The notes under the pieces were generated by a model. It was not told where the DNA came from. It made no database searches and was given only the letters and a program-made list of their open reading frames with translations. DNA of 64,000 bases from JALZAI01 sp038212215 (GTDB lineage: Bacteria > Actinomycetota > Actinomycetes > Mycobacteriales > Jatrophihabitantaceae): the NCBI GenBank assembly GCA_038212215.1, contig JBBQUT010000015.1, forward strand, positions 1 to 64,000, read 5' to 3'. Of the stretch, positions 1-9,269 are shown piece by piece. Every line of letters starts with the position of its first letter. Positions within the stretch are counted from its first letter, which is position 1. The translations under genes and the position numbers were made by a program.

Positions 1-680
1 TCATCGATCGCCGCCGCCAACTCCGCGCACCCGCGCCCCACCGCCACACACGCCGCGCCGACCCGCCCGATATGGGCGCGCATCGCCGCGCACAACGCCA
101 CCGCCGAGGCCACCTCCGGCGCCCGCTGCGCCTCGATCGAGGCGATCGCCCCCGCCACCGCGCCCGCCGGCACCGCCAGATCAGCACCCGCCCGCGCCCA
201 CACCCGCGCCGCCGCCCGCAACCTGTCCTGATGCCCGTCCGGCCACACATACCCGACCAACGACTCGATCAACGACCACCCCGCCGGGCTACCCCCCGAC
301 CCGCCCGCCGCCGACCCCGGCACCGTGAACTGCACCCCACCACCGCGGTAATTCCCACGATCAGCCACCATCGGACGCAACCCGCTCGACGTCGAGGAAA
401 ACTCCGCCCACCCGTAATTGAACCCGCTCTGCTCCAACAACCCCGCCAACCGCAAACACCCATCACCCACACCCTGCAACACCGCGAACACCCGCGACAC
501 CAACCCGTCATAGCCCGACGCCCACACCACCCCCATCGCATCGCCACCCGCCATCGCAGCCGACCCGCCCAACCCCACACTCAACCCATCCCCAACCCCC
601 ACCACCCCCCGCGCCACGTTCTCACCCAGCACCCACGACGCCGCACAAAAACCCCCCGGATCCACCGCGATAACCGTCAC
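1..680 (-). CDS. WXG100-like toxin N-terminal region, partial
   Basis: An open frame runs from a GTG at 680 off the left edge (226 codons, no stop). Two helical regions are visible. The first contains VVWASGYDGL near residue 50, an ESX-like W-x-S-x-Y turn. The second contains VWPDGHQDRLRAAARVW near residue 140, which fits the WXG100-like domain that heads actinobacterial type VII-secreted polymorphic toxins such as the CpnT N-terminus. The toxin tip would lie outside the window. Codon use is odd: third positions are dominated by G (GGG, GTG, GCG, TTG), unlike the C-rich third positions of neighbouring genes. The upstream start signal is weak (AGG about 9-12 bases before GTG). The frame and the domain family are fairly secure; the toxin activity is unknown. 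Confidence 0.7.
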   Translation of the reverse strand, partial: MTVIAVDPGGFCAASWVLGENVARGVVGVGDGLSVGLGGSAAMAGGDAMGVVWASGYDGLVSRVFAVLQGVGDGCLRLAGLLEQSGFNYGWAEFSSTSSGLRPMVADRGNYRGGGVQFTVPGSAAGGSGGSPAGWSLIESLVGYVWPDGHQDRLRAAARVWARAGADLAVPAGAVAGAIASIEAQRAPEVASAVALCAAMRAHIGRVGAACVAVGRGCAELAAAID

Positions 681-910
681 CGCAGCAACCTAGCCACCCA
701 CCCACCACCCCCGCCCCCCATCACCCACACCTGTGGACAACCACCTCGGCACGGTGCCCCGCTGCCCGCTCACGGCGGGTCGGCCCTGAAATTCGTTTCG
801 CCCGTGCCTACCTCGTCGATACGGTCGCGGGATTGTTTGCACTGCTGGGAGCCCATGAGGTTTTGCGTGTGGTCTCCCCGACAGTTCCCAGGCTGAAAGC
901 AGGTTTCGTT

Positions 911-1291
911 ATGGCATGTCGGATCAGTGAGCTCGTGCTCGGTTGCCGCGAACCTGAGGTGCTGGCGCGGTTCTGGTGCGAGGTCCTGGACTTCGTCGTG
1001 CTCGATCACGAGGACGACGGCTCCGTGGAAATTGGGCCGCGCGAAGGGTTCGGTGGTCCGCAGCCGACGATCATCCTCAGTCGCACGGATGGGCCGGAGA
1101 AGGAGAAGTCCCGCCTGCACATCGACGTCAACGCCACCGACCGCGATCAGGACGCCGAGCTAAAACGTCTTCTGAAACTCGGTGCGCGCCCAGCCGACAT
1201 CGGCCAGACGGGCGAGGAGCCGTGGGATGTCCTGACCGACCCTGAAGGCAATGAGTTCTGTCTGCTCAAGGCCCGCCTCGACCCACTCTGA
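911..1291 (+). CDS. VOC family (glyoxalase/bleomycin-resistance-like) protein
   Basis: This 126-residue protein has the beta-alpha-beta-beta-beta pattern of vicinal oxygen chelate proteins: an opening ISELVLGCREPEVLARFW strand-helix, a central RLHIDVNATD strand and a closing WDVLTDPEGNEFCLL segment typical of the second half-module. VOC proteins bind a metal and act as dioxygenases, isomerases or drug-binding proteins; the substrate cannot be told here. I chose ATG 911 because AAAGCAGG lies about 7 bases upstream; the open frame continues upstream without a conserved sequence. It stands alone between gene-poor stretches. Confidence 0.8.
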   Translation: MACRISELVLGCREPEVLARFWCEVLDFVVLDHEDDGSVEIGPREGFGGPQPTIILSRTDGPEKEKSRLHIDVNATDRDQDAELKRLLKLGARPADIGQTGEEPWDVLTDPEGNEFCLLKARLDPL

Positions 1292-1873
1292 TGCTCATCG
1301 GTCTCACCCCGACACCGACCGCCGAGTAGCTCATCTCGGTATCGCCTGGCTGACACTCGATTCGTGTGGGCCGATCGGGTGGGTACCAGACCGTAGGAGT
1401 TGTTGACGACCGTCGTTTTGAACGCGAGATGCACACCGAAGCAGGTGCGGCTCGGCTGCTTCGTCTTGCTCTAGCGGCGTTGCGTTATTGGCTCGAGGGA
1501 GGAACGCATCGAGGTAAGACCTATAAGCCCCAAGGCCCACACGGACGCTGGTGTTGACGCTCACTTCGCCTTAGTCCCGCAGGTCGGCCCATCGGCGCAA
1601 CGGATAGATCGCGCTGCTAGCACGGGTGACTCCCCGGCTCGCCGAGATGATCCCAGCGTGCCAGAAACCGCATCCGTAAGGCAGTCATCGAATGTTCGCG
1701 CGCGCGAAGAATGCGCCCTCGGACGCCTTGATTCGTTGATCGGGTACGGGCGCCACGAAATACGCACTATGCGTATGGACACGGTCGGCCCTCCGGTCTA
1801 GATTCGACAAGTCTCGGGCGGTCCGCGGCCCTGAGCTGCATTGGACTGCATTGATCGAATCCGAGGGGGAACG
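1292..1873. other. Gene-poor stretch
   Basis: No frame here shows a recognisable protein or a good start signal. The short open frames are arginine-rich or have poor codon use. The last 12 bases hold the purine-rich start signal of the gene at 1874. Confidence 0.5.
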
Positions 1874-2329
1874 ATGGGGACCTGGCAGGACAACGCGTCG
1901 CGGGTCATGACGCTGTTCGAGGGAAGTGCCGTTGACGTCGAAGACAGGACGTGGCAGATCATGAATCACGTGCTGGACGAAGGTCACGACGACAGATACA
2001 TAAGCCACGACTTCTTCAACGTGCAGCAAACTGCCGGTGGCCTCCCCGACGGCGTCACCTTCGACGACTTCCTCGCTTCAGTGGCAGGCCATGTGCGCCC
2101 CGAACTCGAGGGCAGCAGCTTCGCCGATGATCTTTCGGACGATGACGTAAAGACGGCCGCATTGACGTTCGACGATAACATTCGGCGACACATTTCATTC
2201 CTCAACGGCGTCGTGCACCAGGGTGCACCGGGTGACGTCCACGTCCAGCTGTGGAATCTGATTCTCCAATCGCGATCCGACGATGCGAGTATTTACGCCT
2301 GCTACCGCGACTTCCTGGTCGACGCCTAG
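1874..2329 (+). CDS. Hypothetical acidic protein
   Basis: The 151-residue product is not recognised. ATG 1874 is preceded by GAGGGGGAACG, a strong ribosome site, and is preferred to the in-frame ATG at 1841. The protein is acidic and probably mostly helical, with aspartate-rich stretches such as FADDLSDDDVK near residue 86 and no signal peptide or membrane segment. It has the size and character of a small immunity-type or cytoplasmic protein, but no toxin gene adjoins it. GC content drops around it compared with the eCIS genes, and the flanking DNA is gene-poor, so transfer is possible. Confidence 0.55.
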   Translation: MGTWQDNASRVMTLFEGSAVDVEDRTWQIMNHVLDEGHDDRYISHDFFNVQQTAGGLPDGVTFDDFLASVAGHVRPELEGSSFADDLSDDDVKTAALTFDDNIRRHISFLNGVVHQGAPGDVHVQLWNLILQSRSDDASIYACYRDFLVDA

Positions 2330-3354
2330 CCGACCCGACCCGATTCAAGCAACGAACGCGAGGTAAGGCCGTATCAGACGACCCCCGGCCTGCCGCACCA
2401 AGTCACCAGTCCACTGCTGGACGAGCAGCTTCGAACTCGAAGTGCAGCTGCGAACATTGTAAGCCCGGTATTGCTGCTTACTCCGAAAAGACAGAACTCA
2501 GAGCGGACGATGTGTCGTGTCTGATGATCACCTTCTTCACGCGGCATCAGGTCGGACGTTCGGCGCATCACCAGCTCCAAAGACCTTCAAACCAGCCTGA
2601 CGAGTCGACGCTTACATCCGCTGCTAGTGAGACGGTCGACAATCCGGACGGTTACAAGGCGAGGTACGGCGATCTATTCTGCCGACCCGTCACTCGTGGC
2701 GGGTTTGTTCATCGCGTCCTGCGATTCGAGACCTATGACGTCGAATCGTCCAACGCGATCGAGTCCAAGCTGCAGGGCTCATACGAACTGTTCTCGGCCC
2801 ACGTTAACCGCCAAATTTAATAGCGTTGCTCGGGAGCATTCTGCGGGCCGATACTGCTCGTTACTCAGAAGGGGGCGCGCTGAAAGTCGGTCATTCGAGT
2901 GTTCGCCGCAGTACGACCATCTGCTCACGCCGGGCGGTCCGCAGCGTCGCGGTCCGAGTGAGCGGAAGGAGTTATGACCTCCTGAGGATCGCGTCGGCCG
3001 ATCATGCCGGCGGGACGAATGAGGTCGCGCGCCCGGTCACGATCGCGCGTTGGCCTGCTTGGCGATGATCACCGCGCTACCCGCGACCTGGTCGTTCGCG
3101 CTCGATTCGTAGTGGAAGCGCTGGCGGCGTCGACGGTGGCGGTCGCGCTGACCCGGCGAACGAGACCAGCCTCGTCACCGTCGGTCAGGCCCCGGGGGCG
3201 CGATTGCGACGCAGTGTCTGCTGGAGGCCGGGCACAGCACGGTGTGGCCGTAAGCGGTCCGGTGCCCATACTTCCCGAAAATCGGTGGTGGCATCGTTAT
3301 TCTGACGCGTAGTGTCAGGGGCCGTCGCAGACTCGTCGAGACGGGGACCCGCAG
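2330..3354. other. Gene-poor stretch of about 1 kb
   Basis: The only long frame (to the stop at 2820) overlaps the previous gene out of frame and has no good start. Its last 60 codons look slightly protein-like, so it may be a decayed gene. GC is lower than average here. No hairpin terminator or promoter was identified. Confidence 0.4.
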
Positions 3355-5457
3355 ATGGCTGATCAGCCCGCTCCCCAGCGAATCGTGGTGCCGTTCAACG
3401 GCCACGTGATTGGTGAAGGATTTAATTCCGATGCCGTCGAACGCGTAGGCGTCGCGCTGGACGTCGCGAAGGTCGGCGAGGACGCCCAGGCGCCGGGACA
3501 GACCGCGTTGTTCAAGTTCGACATGGTCACCTCGCAGGCGAGTTTGGAGAAGTCGCTCAACATCGGCGCGCAACTCGAGGCACGGTACGCGTTGTTCAGC
3601 GGCGGTGGCACATTTGGATTCGCCGAGAGCAGCGCGATCAACACGACGTCGACCTACATCGTCGCGTCCTGTGTTGTGCTCAACGCCTTGCGCTCCGGTT
3701 CCGGTTTTACCGCGAACTCCGCCGCGCAACCGTTGATTGACAAGGGCGATCTCGAAACGTTCAAGCGCGCGTTCGGTGACCGGTACACCCAGGCGCTGCA
3801 CACCGGCGGCGAGTTTCACGCGCTGGTACGGGTCACCTCTTCCAACGCTGAGCACCAGCGCGACATCTCCGCCTCGCTGCACGGCGAGATGAACGGGTTG
3901 TTCGCCAGCGGCAGCTTCTCAGCGTCGCTCGACATTGCGCAGAAAGACGCGTCGTCACACACCGAGGTCGACATCCAGATCTACCAGACCGCCGGCGTTG
4001 GCGCTGAGGTCAAGATGCCAGGCGCCGATGCCGCTGCTATCCGCAGTCACATGAACGAGTTCGCGCAGGCCGCCCATCAGAGCGCCGCCGCGTATCAGGC
4101 CGAGTTGCTCACCTACGACACGCTTGCGCTGCCCTTCCCCAGCTTGATGGAACTCGAGGATCGTCGCCAGGAGCTGGCGGACTGCCTTATCCGCAGGCAG
4201 GTCTATCTGTCAGCGATCAGCGACCTCACTTTCGCTCAGGCCCAGGACGCCCCGTTGATCTTCGCCGACCTGCCGACGCCGCAGGAACTCGTCGATCTGC
4301 AGAATGCGTTCCGCCGCATTCTCGGGCAGCTCATGGATCACGCGCGCGGAGTGGCTGCGGGGACGATCGATCCGATTCCCTTCGTAGCGCAGAACGAGCC
4401 TGCGCTGCCGCACTTCAAGCGTCGAACTGCAAGCAACTTCGCCATCTGGTGGGCCAAGCGCAAGCAGCCCGATCTACTGCAGGACGAACTGTTCCTCATC
4501 ACGCGAATCGCCGACCGGATTCGCGGCACCATTACCGTCGACGTGGAGAGTGCGTCTCCAGAGATCATGGAGCGTGCCGCCGACGCGATCACCGAACTCG
4601 ACCTCTCGTTCTCCGAGACCGACGGTTCCCCACACCTGCGCTCATTGGCTCCGCTGCCCACGATGCTCGACACGTCGCTGCGTGAGCTGACGGTGGAGAA
4701 CCAGCAACTGGAGGACCTCACCGGTGTTGACGCGTTCACCCGGCTGATATCAGTCGTGCTGAACACCTCACAAGTTGTCGACCTGTCGCCGTTGGCGGCG
4801 GCCGCTGGCATCGCCGATCTGCACCTGCACAGCAACAACATCGCCGATCTGACGCCGCTGCGGTCGTTGACCGTCCTCGAACGACTGTTCGTGGGCGGTA
4901 ATCGGATCACCTCGCTCGATCCGCTGAGTAGCCTCATCCGGCTGAGCATCGTGTCGATCGCCCGGATCGAACGCGGCACGAACGCCCTGTTGGAGAATCC
5001 AATCGCCGACGCGCGCGCCCTAGGTGCCTTGCCCTTGCTGGTCAGTCCCGCCACTACCGCCGCCAAGATCAGCCTCAAGCTGTTCGACAACATGGACACC
5101 GTCATCGAGACCGGCACCGCGACCCGCATCGGGAACACGCACCGATTCCGCTACACCGCGGACGGCACGTCGACTTCTGAAGAGATCCTCGTGATGGTTG
5201 TCTGGCAGTTGAGCGACCTGCGGGCGGTTCCGGCGCCGGTGGTGGTAACTGCAGTGCACTTCCGCGCGCGCGACGTCGAAGGTGTCGCTGCGACGCTGCC
5301 GGGCGACCCGACCGGCGCGATGACCGGACCGGACATCGCCGGCTGGTTCCTGGACGACACGTTCACCGCGGACAACGGCCTGGGCGAGCAGTTCACCCAA
5401 GTCGGCGTAGGGCGGGTGCCAACCGTATTTCTCGAGATCCAGGCCGACGAGCACTGA
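3355..5457 (+). CDS. Divergent MACPF-like domain plus leucine-rich repeats
   Basis: This 700-residue protein has no signal peptide. Residues 140-152 read FGDRYTQALHTGG, which fits the perforin/MACPF signature (aromatic-G-x-x-aromatic, six residues, GG), followed by alternating Ser/Gly/Ala stretches (DISASLHGEMNGLFASGSF, about 170-188) that resemble a membrane-inserting segment. A helical linker follows, then internalin-like leucine-rich repeats at about 412-535 (for example LHLHSNNIADLTPLRSLTVL), and a beta-rich C-terminal domain (about 560-700). MACPF proteins oligomerise into pores; the repeats would bind a partner or receptor. The canonical His of the signature (G-T/S-H) is Arg here. It heads a tight operon with the genes at 5469 and 5982. 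The LRR call is firm; the MACPF call rests on the signature and its context. Confidence 0.65.
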   Translation: MADQPAPQRIVVPFNGHVIGEGFNSDAVERVGVALDVAKVGEDAQAPGQTALFKFDMVTSQASLEKSLNIGAQLEARYALFSGGGTFGFAESSAINTTSTYIVASCVVLNALRSGSGFTANSAAQPLIDKGDLETFKRAFGDRYTQALHTGGEFHALVRVTSSNAEHQRDISASLHGEMNGLFASGSFSASLDIAQKDASSHTEVDIQIYQTAGVGAEVKMPGADAAAIRSHMNEFAQAAHQSAAAYQAELLTYDTLALPFPSLMELEDRRQELADCLIRRQVYLSAISDLTFAQAQDAPLIFADLPTPQELVDLQNAFRRILGQLMDHARGVAAGTIDPIPFVAQNEPALPHFKRRTASNFAIWWAKRKQPDLLQDELFLITRIADRIRGTITVDVESASPEIMERAADAITELDLSFSETDGSPHLRSLAPLPTMLDTSLRELTVENQQLEDLTGVDAFTRLISVVLNTSQVVDLSPLAAAAGIADLHLHSNNIADLTPLRSLTVLERLFVGGNRITSLDPLSSLIRLSIVSIARIERGTNALLENPIADARALGALPLLVSPATTAAKISLKLFDNMDTVIETGTATRIGNTHRFRYTADGTSTSEEILVMVVWQLSDLRAVPAPVVVTAVHFRARDVEGVAATLPGDPTGAMTGPDIAGWFLDDTFTADNGLGEQFTQVGVGRVPTVFLEIQADEH

Positions 5458-5468
5458 GGAGGACGACG

Positions 5469-5966
5469 ATGAGCGCGATCGACGACAAGTGGCAACAGAA
5501 TCAGTGGCTCGGACCACCTGTGGACGAGGGCGCGGGCAGCGCCGAGATGGTGCTGCCGGACGGGCACGGGCACGCCCGCGACTTCCAGAACGGCTCGATC
5601 TACTGGACGCCCGAACTGGGCGCGCACGAGGTCCACGGCGGTATTCGGGTCAAATGGGCGCAGACCGGCGGCACTCGCGGCGTGCTCGGGTACCCGGTGA
5701 GTGACGAAGCGGGGTGCGGGCCGGGCAATGGCCGCTTCAACCACTTCATGGGCGGCTCGATCTACTGGACGCCCGAACTGGGCGCGCACGAGGTCCACGG
5801 CCCGGTGCGCGACAAGTGGGCAGAGCAGGGCTGGCAGGACAGCGCGCTCGGCTACCCCGTCGGCGACATCCGCACCGACGGTGCCCAGCAGTCGGGCAGG
5901 TTCGAACGCGGCACGATTGTGTGGACCCCGGACCGGGGTGCCGTGGTCGCTCAGAACATCGACTGA
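5469..5966 (+). CDS. LGFP-repeat protein
   Basis: The 165-residue protein is made of about three LGFP-type repeats. Each ends in a G-S/T-I-x-W-T-P-x-x-G-A segment (GSIYWTPELGAHEVHG occurs twice, GTIVWTPDRGAVVAQ once) and each next repeat has an LGYPV core. LGFP repeats are known from cell-wall-linked actinobacterial proteins and hydrolases. Here there is no signal peptide, so it may stay in the cytoplasm or be released with its neighbours. The two GSIYW blocks are identical even at the DNA level, suggesting recent repeat homogenisation. GAGGAGG lies just upstream of ATG 5469. The gene is 11 bases after the MACPF-LRR gene. Confidence 0.8.
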   Translation: MSAIDDKWQQNQWLGPPVDEGAGSAEMVLPDGHGHARDFQNGSIYWTPELGAHEVHGGIRVKWAQTGGTRGVLGYPVSDEAGCGPGNGRFNHFMGGSIYWTPELGAHEVHGPVRDKWAEQGWQDSALGYPVGDIRTDGAQQSGRFERGTIVWTPDRGAVVAQNID

Positions 5967-5981
5967 GCCGGGAGCGGAGCG

Positions 5982-6815
5982 ATGACCGAAGATCCGCAAG
6001 TTCTCTACAGCGACCGTTCCTCGCACTACACCAACGTCGCCCTGGACAAGGCGCACGGCGCCGATCATCCGGACTGGAATCCGTTGGTCGGATGGCAGGC
6101 CAACCGTGCACGGATCATCGATGTCTACGGGTATTACCGCGACCTCGCACTCGCGCAACCCGATGTGTTCCTGTGGGCGGGTCTCGGGCACATGGCCGGC
6201 GGTGCCATCGTTGGCGGCCTCGACTCCGACCCCGGCATCGTGCAACAGCCGATCATGGTGTCGATCGGACGCGACATCTTCTACGACCTCGCCTGGCAGC
6301 ACGAGGCGTTCTTGGACGGCGAGGACATCGTCATGCTTGCCGGGCTGCACGACCAGTTCGCGATGTACCCGCGCTACGACGGCGACGGCGCCGTGACGTT
6401 CTTGCACGCTGCGCCCGCCGTTTCCTACGCCGGCGCGTGGGAGAAGATCGTCTCCGGCGATCCGGCATCGATCGCTTCGGGCAACCGCGATCTGCTCAAC
6501 AACGAGCAGGCCTCGATCGTCCAGCCGCAGTACGACTTCCTGCGCACGGTGGCCGGTGCCGGGCTCGCCGGCCCGTTCACCAACGAGATCCATCCGTACC
6601 ACCGCGCATTCCTCGTCGAGATTCCTGGCGGAGACATCCTGGAGTTCGACTCGCGTTGGCGGTGGATCACCTTCGGCAACGGGATGTACGACAACTGGGC
6701 TGCGGCGGGCAGCGACGAGCGAGCACGCCTGCTCCAGTTGCCATTCGACCAGATCCTGCGCGGCGACTTCGGCGTGCCTGGTCGGCCCGACTTGCTTCCG
6801 CCCGGCGGTCCGTGA
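5982..6815 (+). CDS. Uncharacterised protein, possibly DUF2515-like
   Basis: The 277-residue protein has no signal peptide. Its central stretch, from VYGYYRDLALAQPDVFLWAG to LGHMAGGAIVGGLD (about residues 45-78), resembles the pattern of DUF2515 proteins (fY-x-x-hPei-W-a-f-LaHmvs), a family without known function; this is my reading from memory. Conserved-looking polar residues (H18, H65, WQHEAFLDG near 105, NEIHPYHRAF near 205) could form an active or metal site. The gene follows the LGFP gene by 15 bases, with GGGAGCGGAGCG before ATG 5982, so the three genes form one transcription unit. What it does for the pore-forming candidate is unknown. Confidence 0.6.
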   Translation: MTEDPQVLYSDRSSHYTNVALDKAHGADHPDWNPLVGWQANRARIIDVYGYYRDLALAQPDVFLWAGLGHMAGGAIVGGLDSDPGIVQQPIMVSIGRDIFYDLAWQHEAFLDGEDIVMLAGLHDQFAMYPRYDGDGAVTFLHAAPAVSYAGAWEKIVSGDPASIASGNRDLLNNEQASIVQPQYDFLRTVAGAGLAGPFTNEIHPYHRAFLVEIPGGDILEFDSRWRWITFGNGMYDNWAAAGSDERARLLQLPFDQILRGDFGVPGRPDLLPPGGP

Positions 6816-7084
6816 TTCATCAGAGCGGCATCAGGCCAGCGGACGATCCCGCTGTCGGTTCTCCGCGCTCGACTCCGACCTCATCGCCCGAGAACCTGAT
6901 GAACGTCCGACTCGGCGACCGGAACGGTACGCTACGAAGGCGTTCGAGCGCGCTGAGCCGATCGAGCAGGATCGGCAAGACTGACGTCGGATCGTGTCGC
7001 TGCTGCACCCCGCTCGCTGACGACGTGCGCTATCGCGGGCGGTGGGGCGTTGCCGTCCGGCGTTCCTACCCTGACCGGTTTGGG

Positions 7085-8989
7085 CTAGGACACGCCCGGC
7101 GCGAGCGCAACACCGAGTGACACTGTGGTGCCGACGGCCATGTCTGCACCTGCGACCGGCCGTTGCACGTTGACGACGATCTCGGCATCCGTGTGGGCGC
7201 GACCGCCGCCTTCACCGGACATCAGCGTCTGCAGGTCTTCGCCGAAGATGTCGTCGGCGCTCTGCGCATGAACGAACTCGACCGTGACGCCTTCCTTCTT
7301 CGCCAGTGCCAGCGCTGCGTCCGGCGAGAGGTCGACGAACCGGGGCACTGCCCTCGGTATCAGTGTCAAGTCGTGATCCGATGTCTGGGTCGTGATGTCG
7401 CTGTGGTCACCCAGGTCGCCGTGCACCGTGCGTTCGAACTGGACGGCCTGCCCGGCGTCGAAGCCGTCGCGCCCGCCGGCCTCGGCGAGGGTCTGGTAGA
7501 TAGCCAGCTGGCCGGGTCCGCGCTCAGAGCTCCCTTGGCAGACACCGATCGCGATCGTAAACCCGCGCCGCCAGGCGTCTGTGATCGTGTAGGTCATCGG
7601 CCGCTTGGTCCACACGCCATTGAGGAGGTCGAAGAAGTCGATGTCGACGCTGAACGTGCTTCCCCCGACGATGGCGCCGACGCTTCTGCCGCGATACCGG
7701 ATCCCTGAAGCGATGAGCGCCTTGCCCTGATCGGCGAAGCCGTCGTGCTCGGCGACGTTGGTCTCGGCGACCGAACCGAAGGTTCCGACGAACGGCTCGT
7801 CCCTGAGCGCTGCACCACCGGGCAGCCCGAACTGGAGGGCCTGACGCGCGCCGTCGCTGAGCCTGTCGAGCGCCAGTTGGTAACCGAACTCGGCGACGTA
7901 CTGGTTGAAGAGGGCCCCACCTTTGGCCCGTGCGGCAGCGATCGCCTCTGCGCCCTGACTCGCTGCCGCGTCCGCGAGGCCCTGCGCCTCGCGACGCACA
8001 CCGTCGACCACAACCTGCTCGGCCTGGCTGAGGAACAGCTCCGGAACGTTCTCACCGTTGATCACTCGCTGTGCGAGGGCCATGCCTGCTTGGGCTTCGG
8101 GAGTCAGCTGACTCTGTATCGCGGCAAGGGCGACATCGCTCACCGCGGCTCCGCTCGCGATGCCTTCGACCACAGTCCAGGCCGCGTGCAGGACGTCACG
8201 AACTGATCTGTCCAGAGGCAGTCCGTCGATCATCGCCTCGGTGAGGCTGTCGCCCCTGGCGATGGCGACTGCGGTGTTGAACGCCATACCTGATGCCGGC
8301 TGATCGGGGAGCGCCGCACCGACTGCGTCGAGCAGCGACTGGTCAATAGGTTCGCCTTCCGCGAGCGACACCGTCGTAGTGATGGCGAAGCTCACCGCTG
8401 TTCCGAACACCGGAACCGAAGAGGCGACCATCGCGATCCCCCGCGCGGCGACGGGCAGCGCGTCCAGGAAGTCCGACCACGTCGACTCGAGTGCGGTCTC
8501 GCACTTCTGGCACCACAGCATCTCAATCTGGCCGCTGTCCCCCCGGCGCACCATCTCATCGCCCGGCATGTGCACCCAGCGGGGAGGGTTGGGAAGGCCG
8601 GGAACCGAGCGCGGCGAGGGCATCCAGTAGACGGACTGCCAGCGCATCCACTCGAGCGGGGTGACGAAATCGGGCCGGTACCCGCTGTCGGGGCCCATCA
8701 CGAAGACGTAGCCCTCCATCTGATGGTCACCCTTGTCGGTGCGGCCAGTCGCGTCTTCCACCTGCAGGCTGTGGCCGTCCTGCTTGTACGCCGGAGGGTT
8801 GTCGTGGCTCGGGTCGTCACTGTCGTGCAGCAGGTAGGGCTGCCACACCGGCGCGCGGTCGCGGCAGCAGCGCTGCTCGCGGTGGACCCCGGGGCGACCC
8901 GCGAATCGTTTGTCGAATGCACCAGGGTCGTCATTCTCGACGATGTAGGTGTTACGCGGATCCTCGAAGAGCCGGCGGGCTACGCTCAT
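7085..8989 (-). CDS. Large repeat protein with PASTA-like C-terminus
   Basis: This 634-residue protein starts at ATG 8989, with GAGG 5 bases upstream. Residues 1-170 hold a Trp/Pro-rich region and a lone CQKC pair (160-163). Residues 175-330 hold Ala-rich helices that repeat every 33-37 residues, each opening with Gly plus an acidic or small residue (GEPIDQSLLDAVGAAL, GDSLTEAMIDGL, SGAAVSDVALAAI, GENVPELFL). A helical coil (330-400) and a beta-rich section follow. The end (about 555-634) resembles a PASTA-type fold: LSPDAALALAKKEGVTVEF and later VGTTVSLGVALAPG. There is no signal peptide. It is encoded convergently with the MACPF-LRR operon. Function unknown; a secreted or injected effector is one possibility. 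Confidence 0.6.
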   Translation of the reverse strand: MSVARRLFEDPRNTYIVENDDPGAFDKRFAGRPGVHREQRCCRDRAPVWQPYLLHDSDDPSHDNPPAYKQDGHSLQVEDATGRTDKGDHQMEGYVFVMGPDSGYRPDFVTPLEWMRWQSVYWMPSPRSVPGLPNPPRWVHMPGDEMVRRGDSGQIEMLWCQKCETALESTWSDFLDALPVAARGIAMVASSVPVFGTAVSFAITTTVSLAEGEPIDQSLLDAVGAALPDQPASGMAFNTAVAIARGDSLTEAMIDGLPLDRSVRDVLHAAWTVVEGIASGAAVSDVALAAIQSQLTPEAQAGMALAQRVINGENVPELFLSQAEQVVVDGVRREAQGLADAAASQGAEAIAAARAKGGALFNQYVAEFGYQLALDRLSDGARQALQFGLPGGAALRDEPFVGTFGSVAETNVAEHDGFADQGKALIASGIRYRGRSVGAIVGGSTFSVDIDFFDLLNGVWTKRPMTYTITDAWRRGFTIAIGVCQGSSERGPGQLAIYQTLAEAGGRDGFDAGQAVQFERTVHGDLGDHSDITTQTSDHDLTLIPRAVPRFVDLSPDAALALAKKEGVTVEFVHAQSADDIFGEDLQTLMSGEGGGRAHTDAEIVVNVQRPVAGADMAVGTTVSLGVALAPGVS

Positions 8990-9269
8990 TCGGACCTCGT
9001 CAGGTTAGGGAGTGGTCAGGTAGGACATCCATAGGCCACCGGTGACCAGGAAGACGACGGCAAACGACGTCTGTCGACGAAGCTTACGATGCGATTAATG
9101 TCCATGTCGATGCGTAGATCGAGGTCGGCGGCCTTGTCATCGCGACCTGTTGTCCGCAACTTGCAGCACCTGCTCACAACTTTTGGTGAGTCCACATTCG
9201 CCGATCTTGCTTTGGCAGCCCGCCAACATGAAAACATCGAAATAGCCATCGACGATGCTTTCGCCAAAG

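Noticed and set aside
72..896. A long plus-strand open frame rich in Arg, Pro and His
   Set aside because: It is the antisense of the WXG100-like gene at 1-680; its composition reflects the C-rich strand.
2251..2820. A 189-codon frame overlapping the gene at 1874
   Set aside because: It starts inside a better gene out of frame, lacks a ribosome site and has no recognised family; at most a relict.
5151..6602. A 483-codon minus-strand frame opposite the MACPF-LRR operon
   Set aside because: Val/Arg/Asp-rich antisense of well-supported genes.
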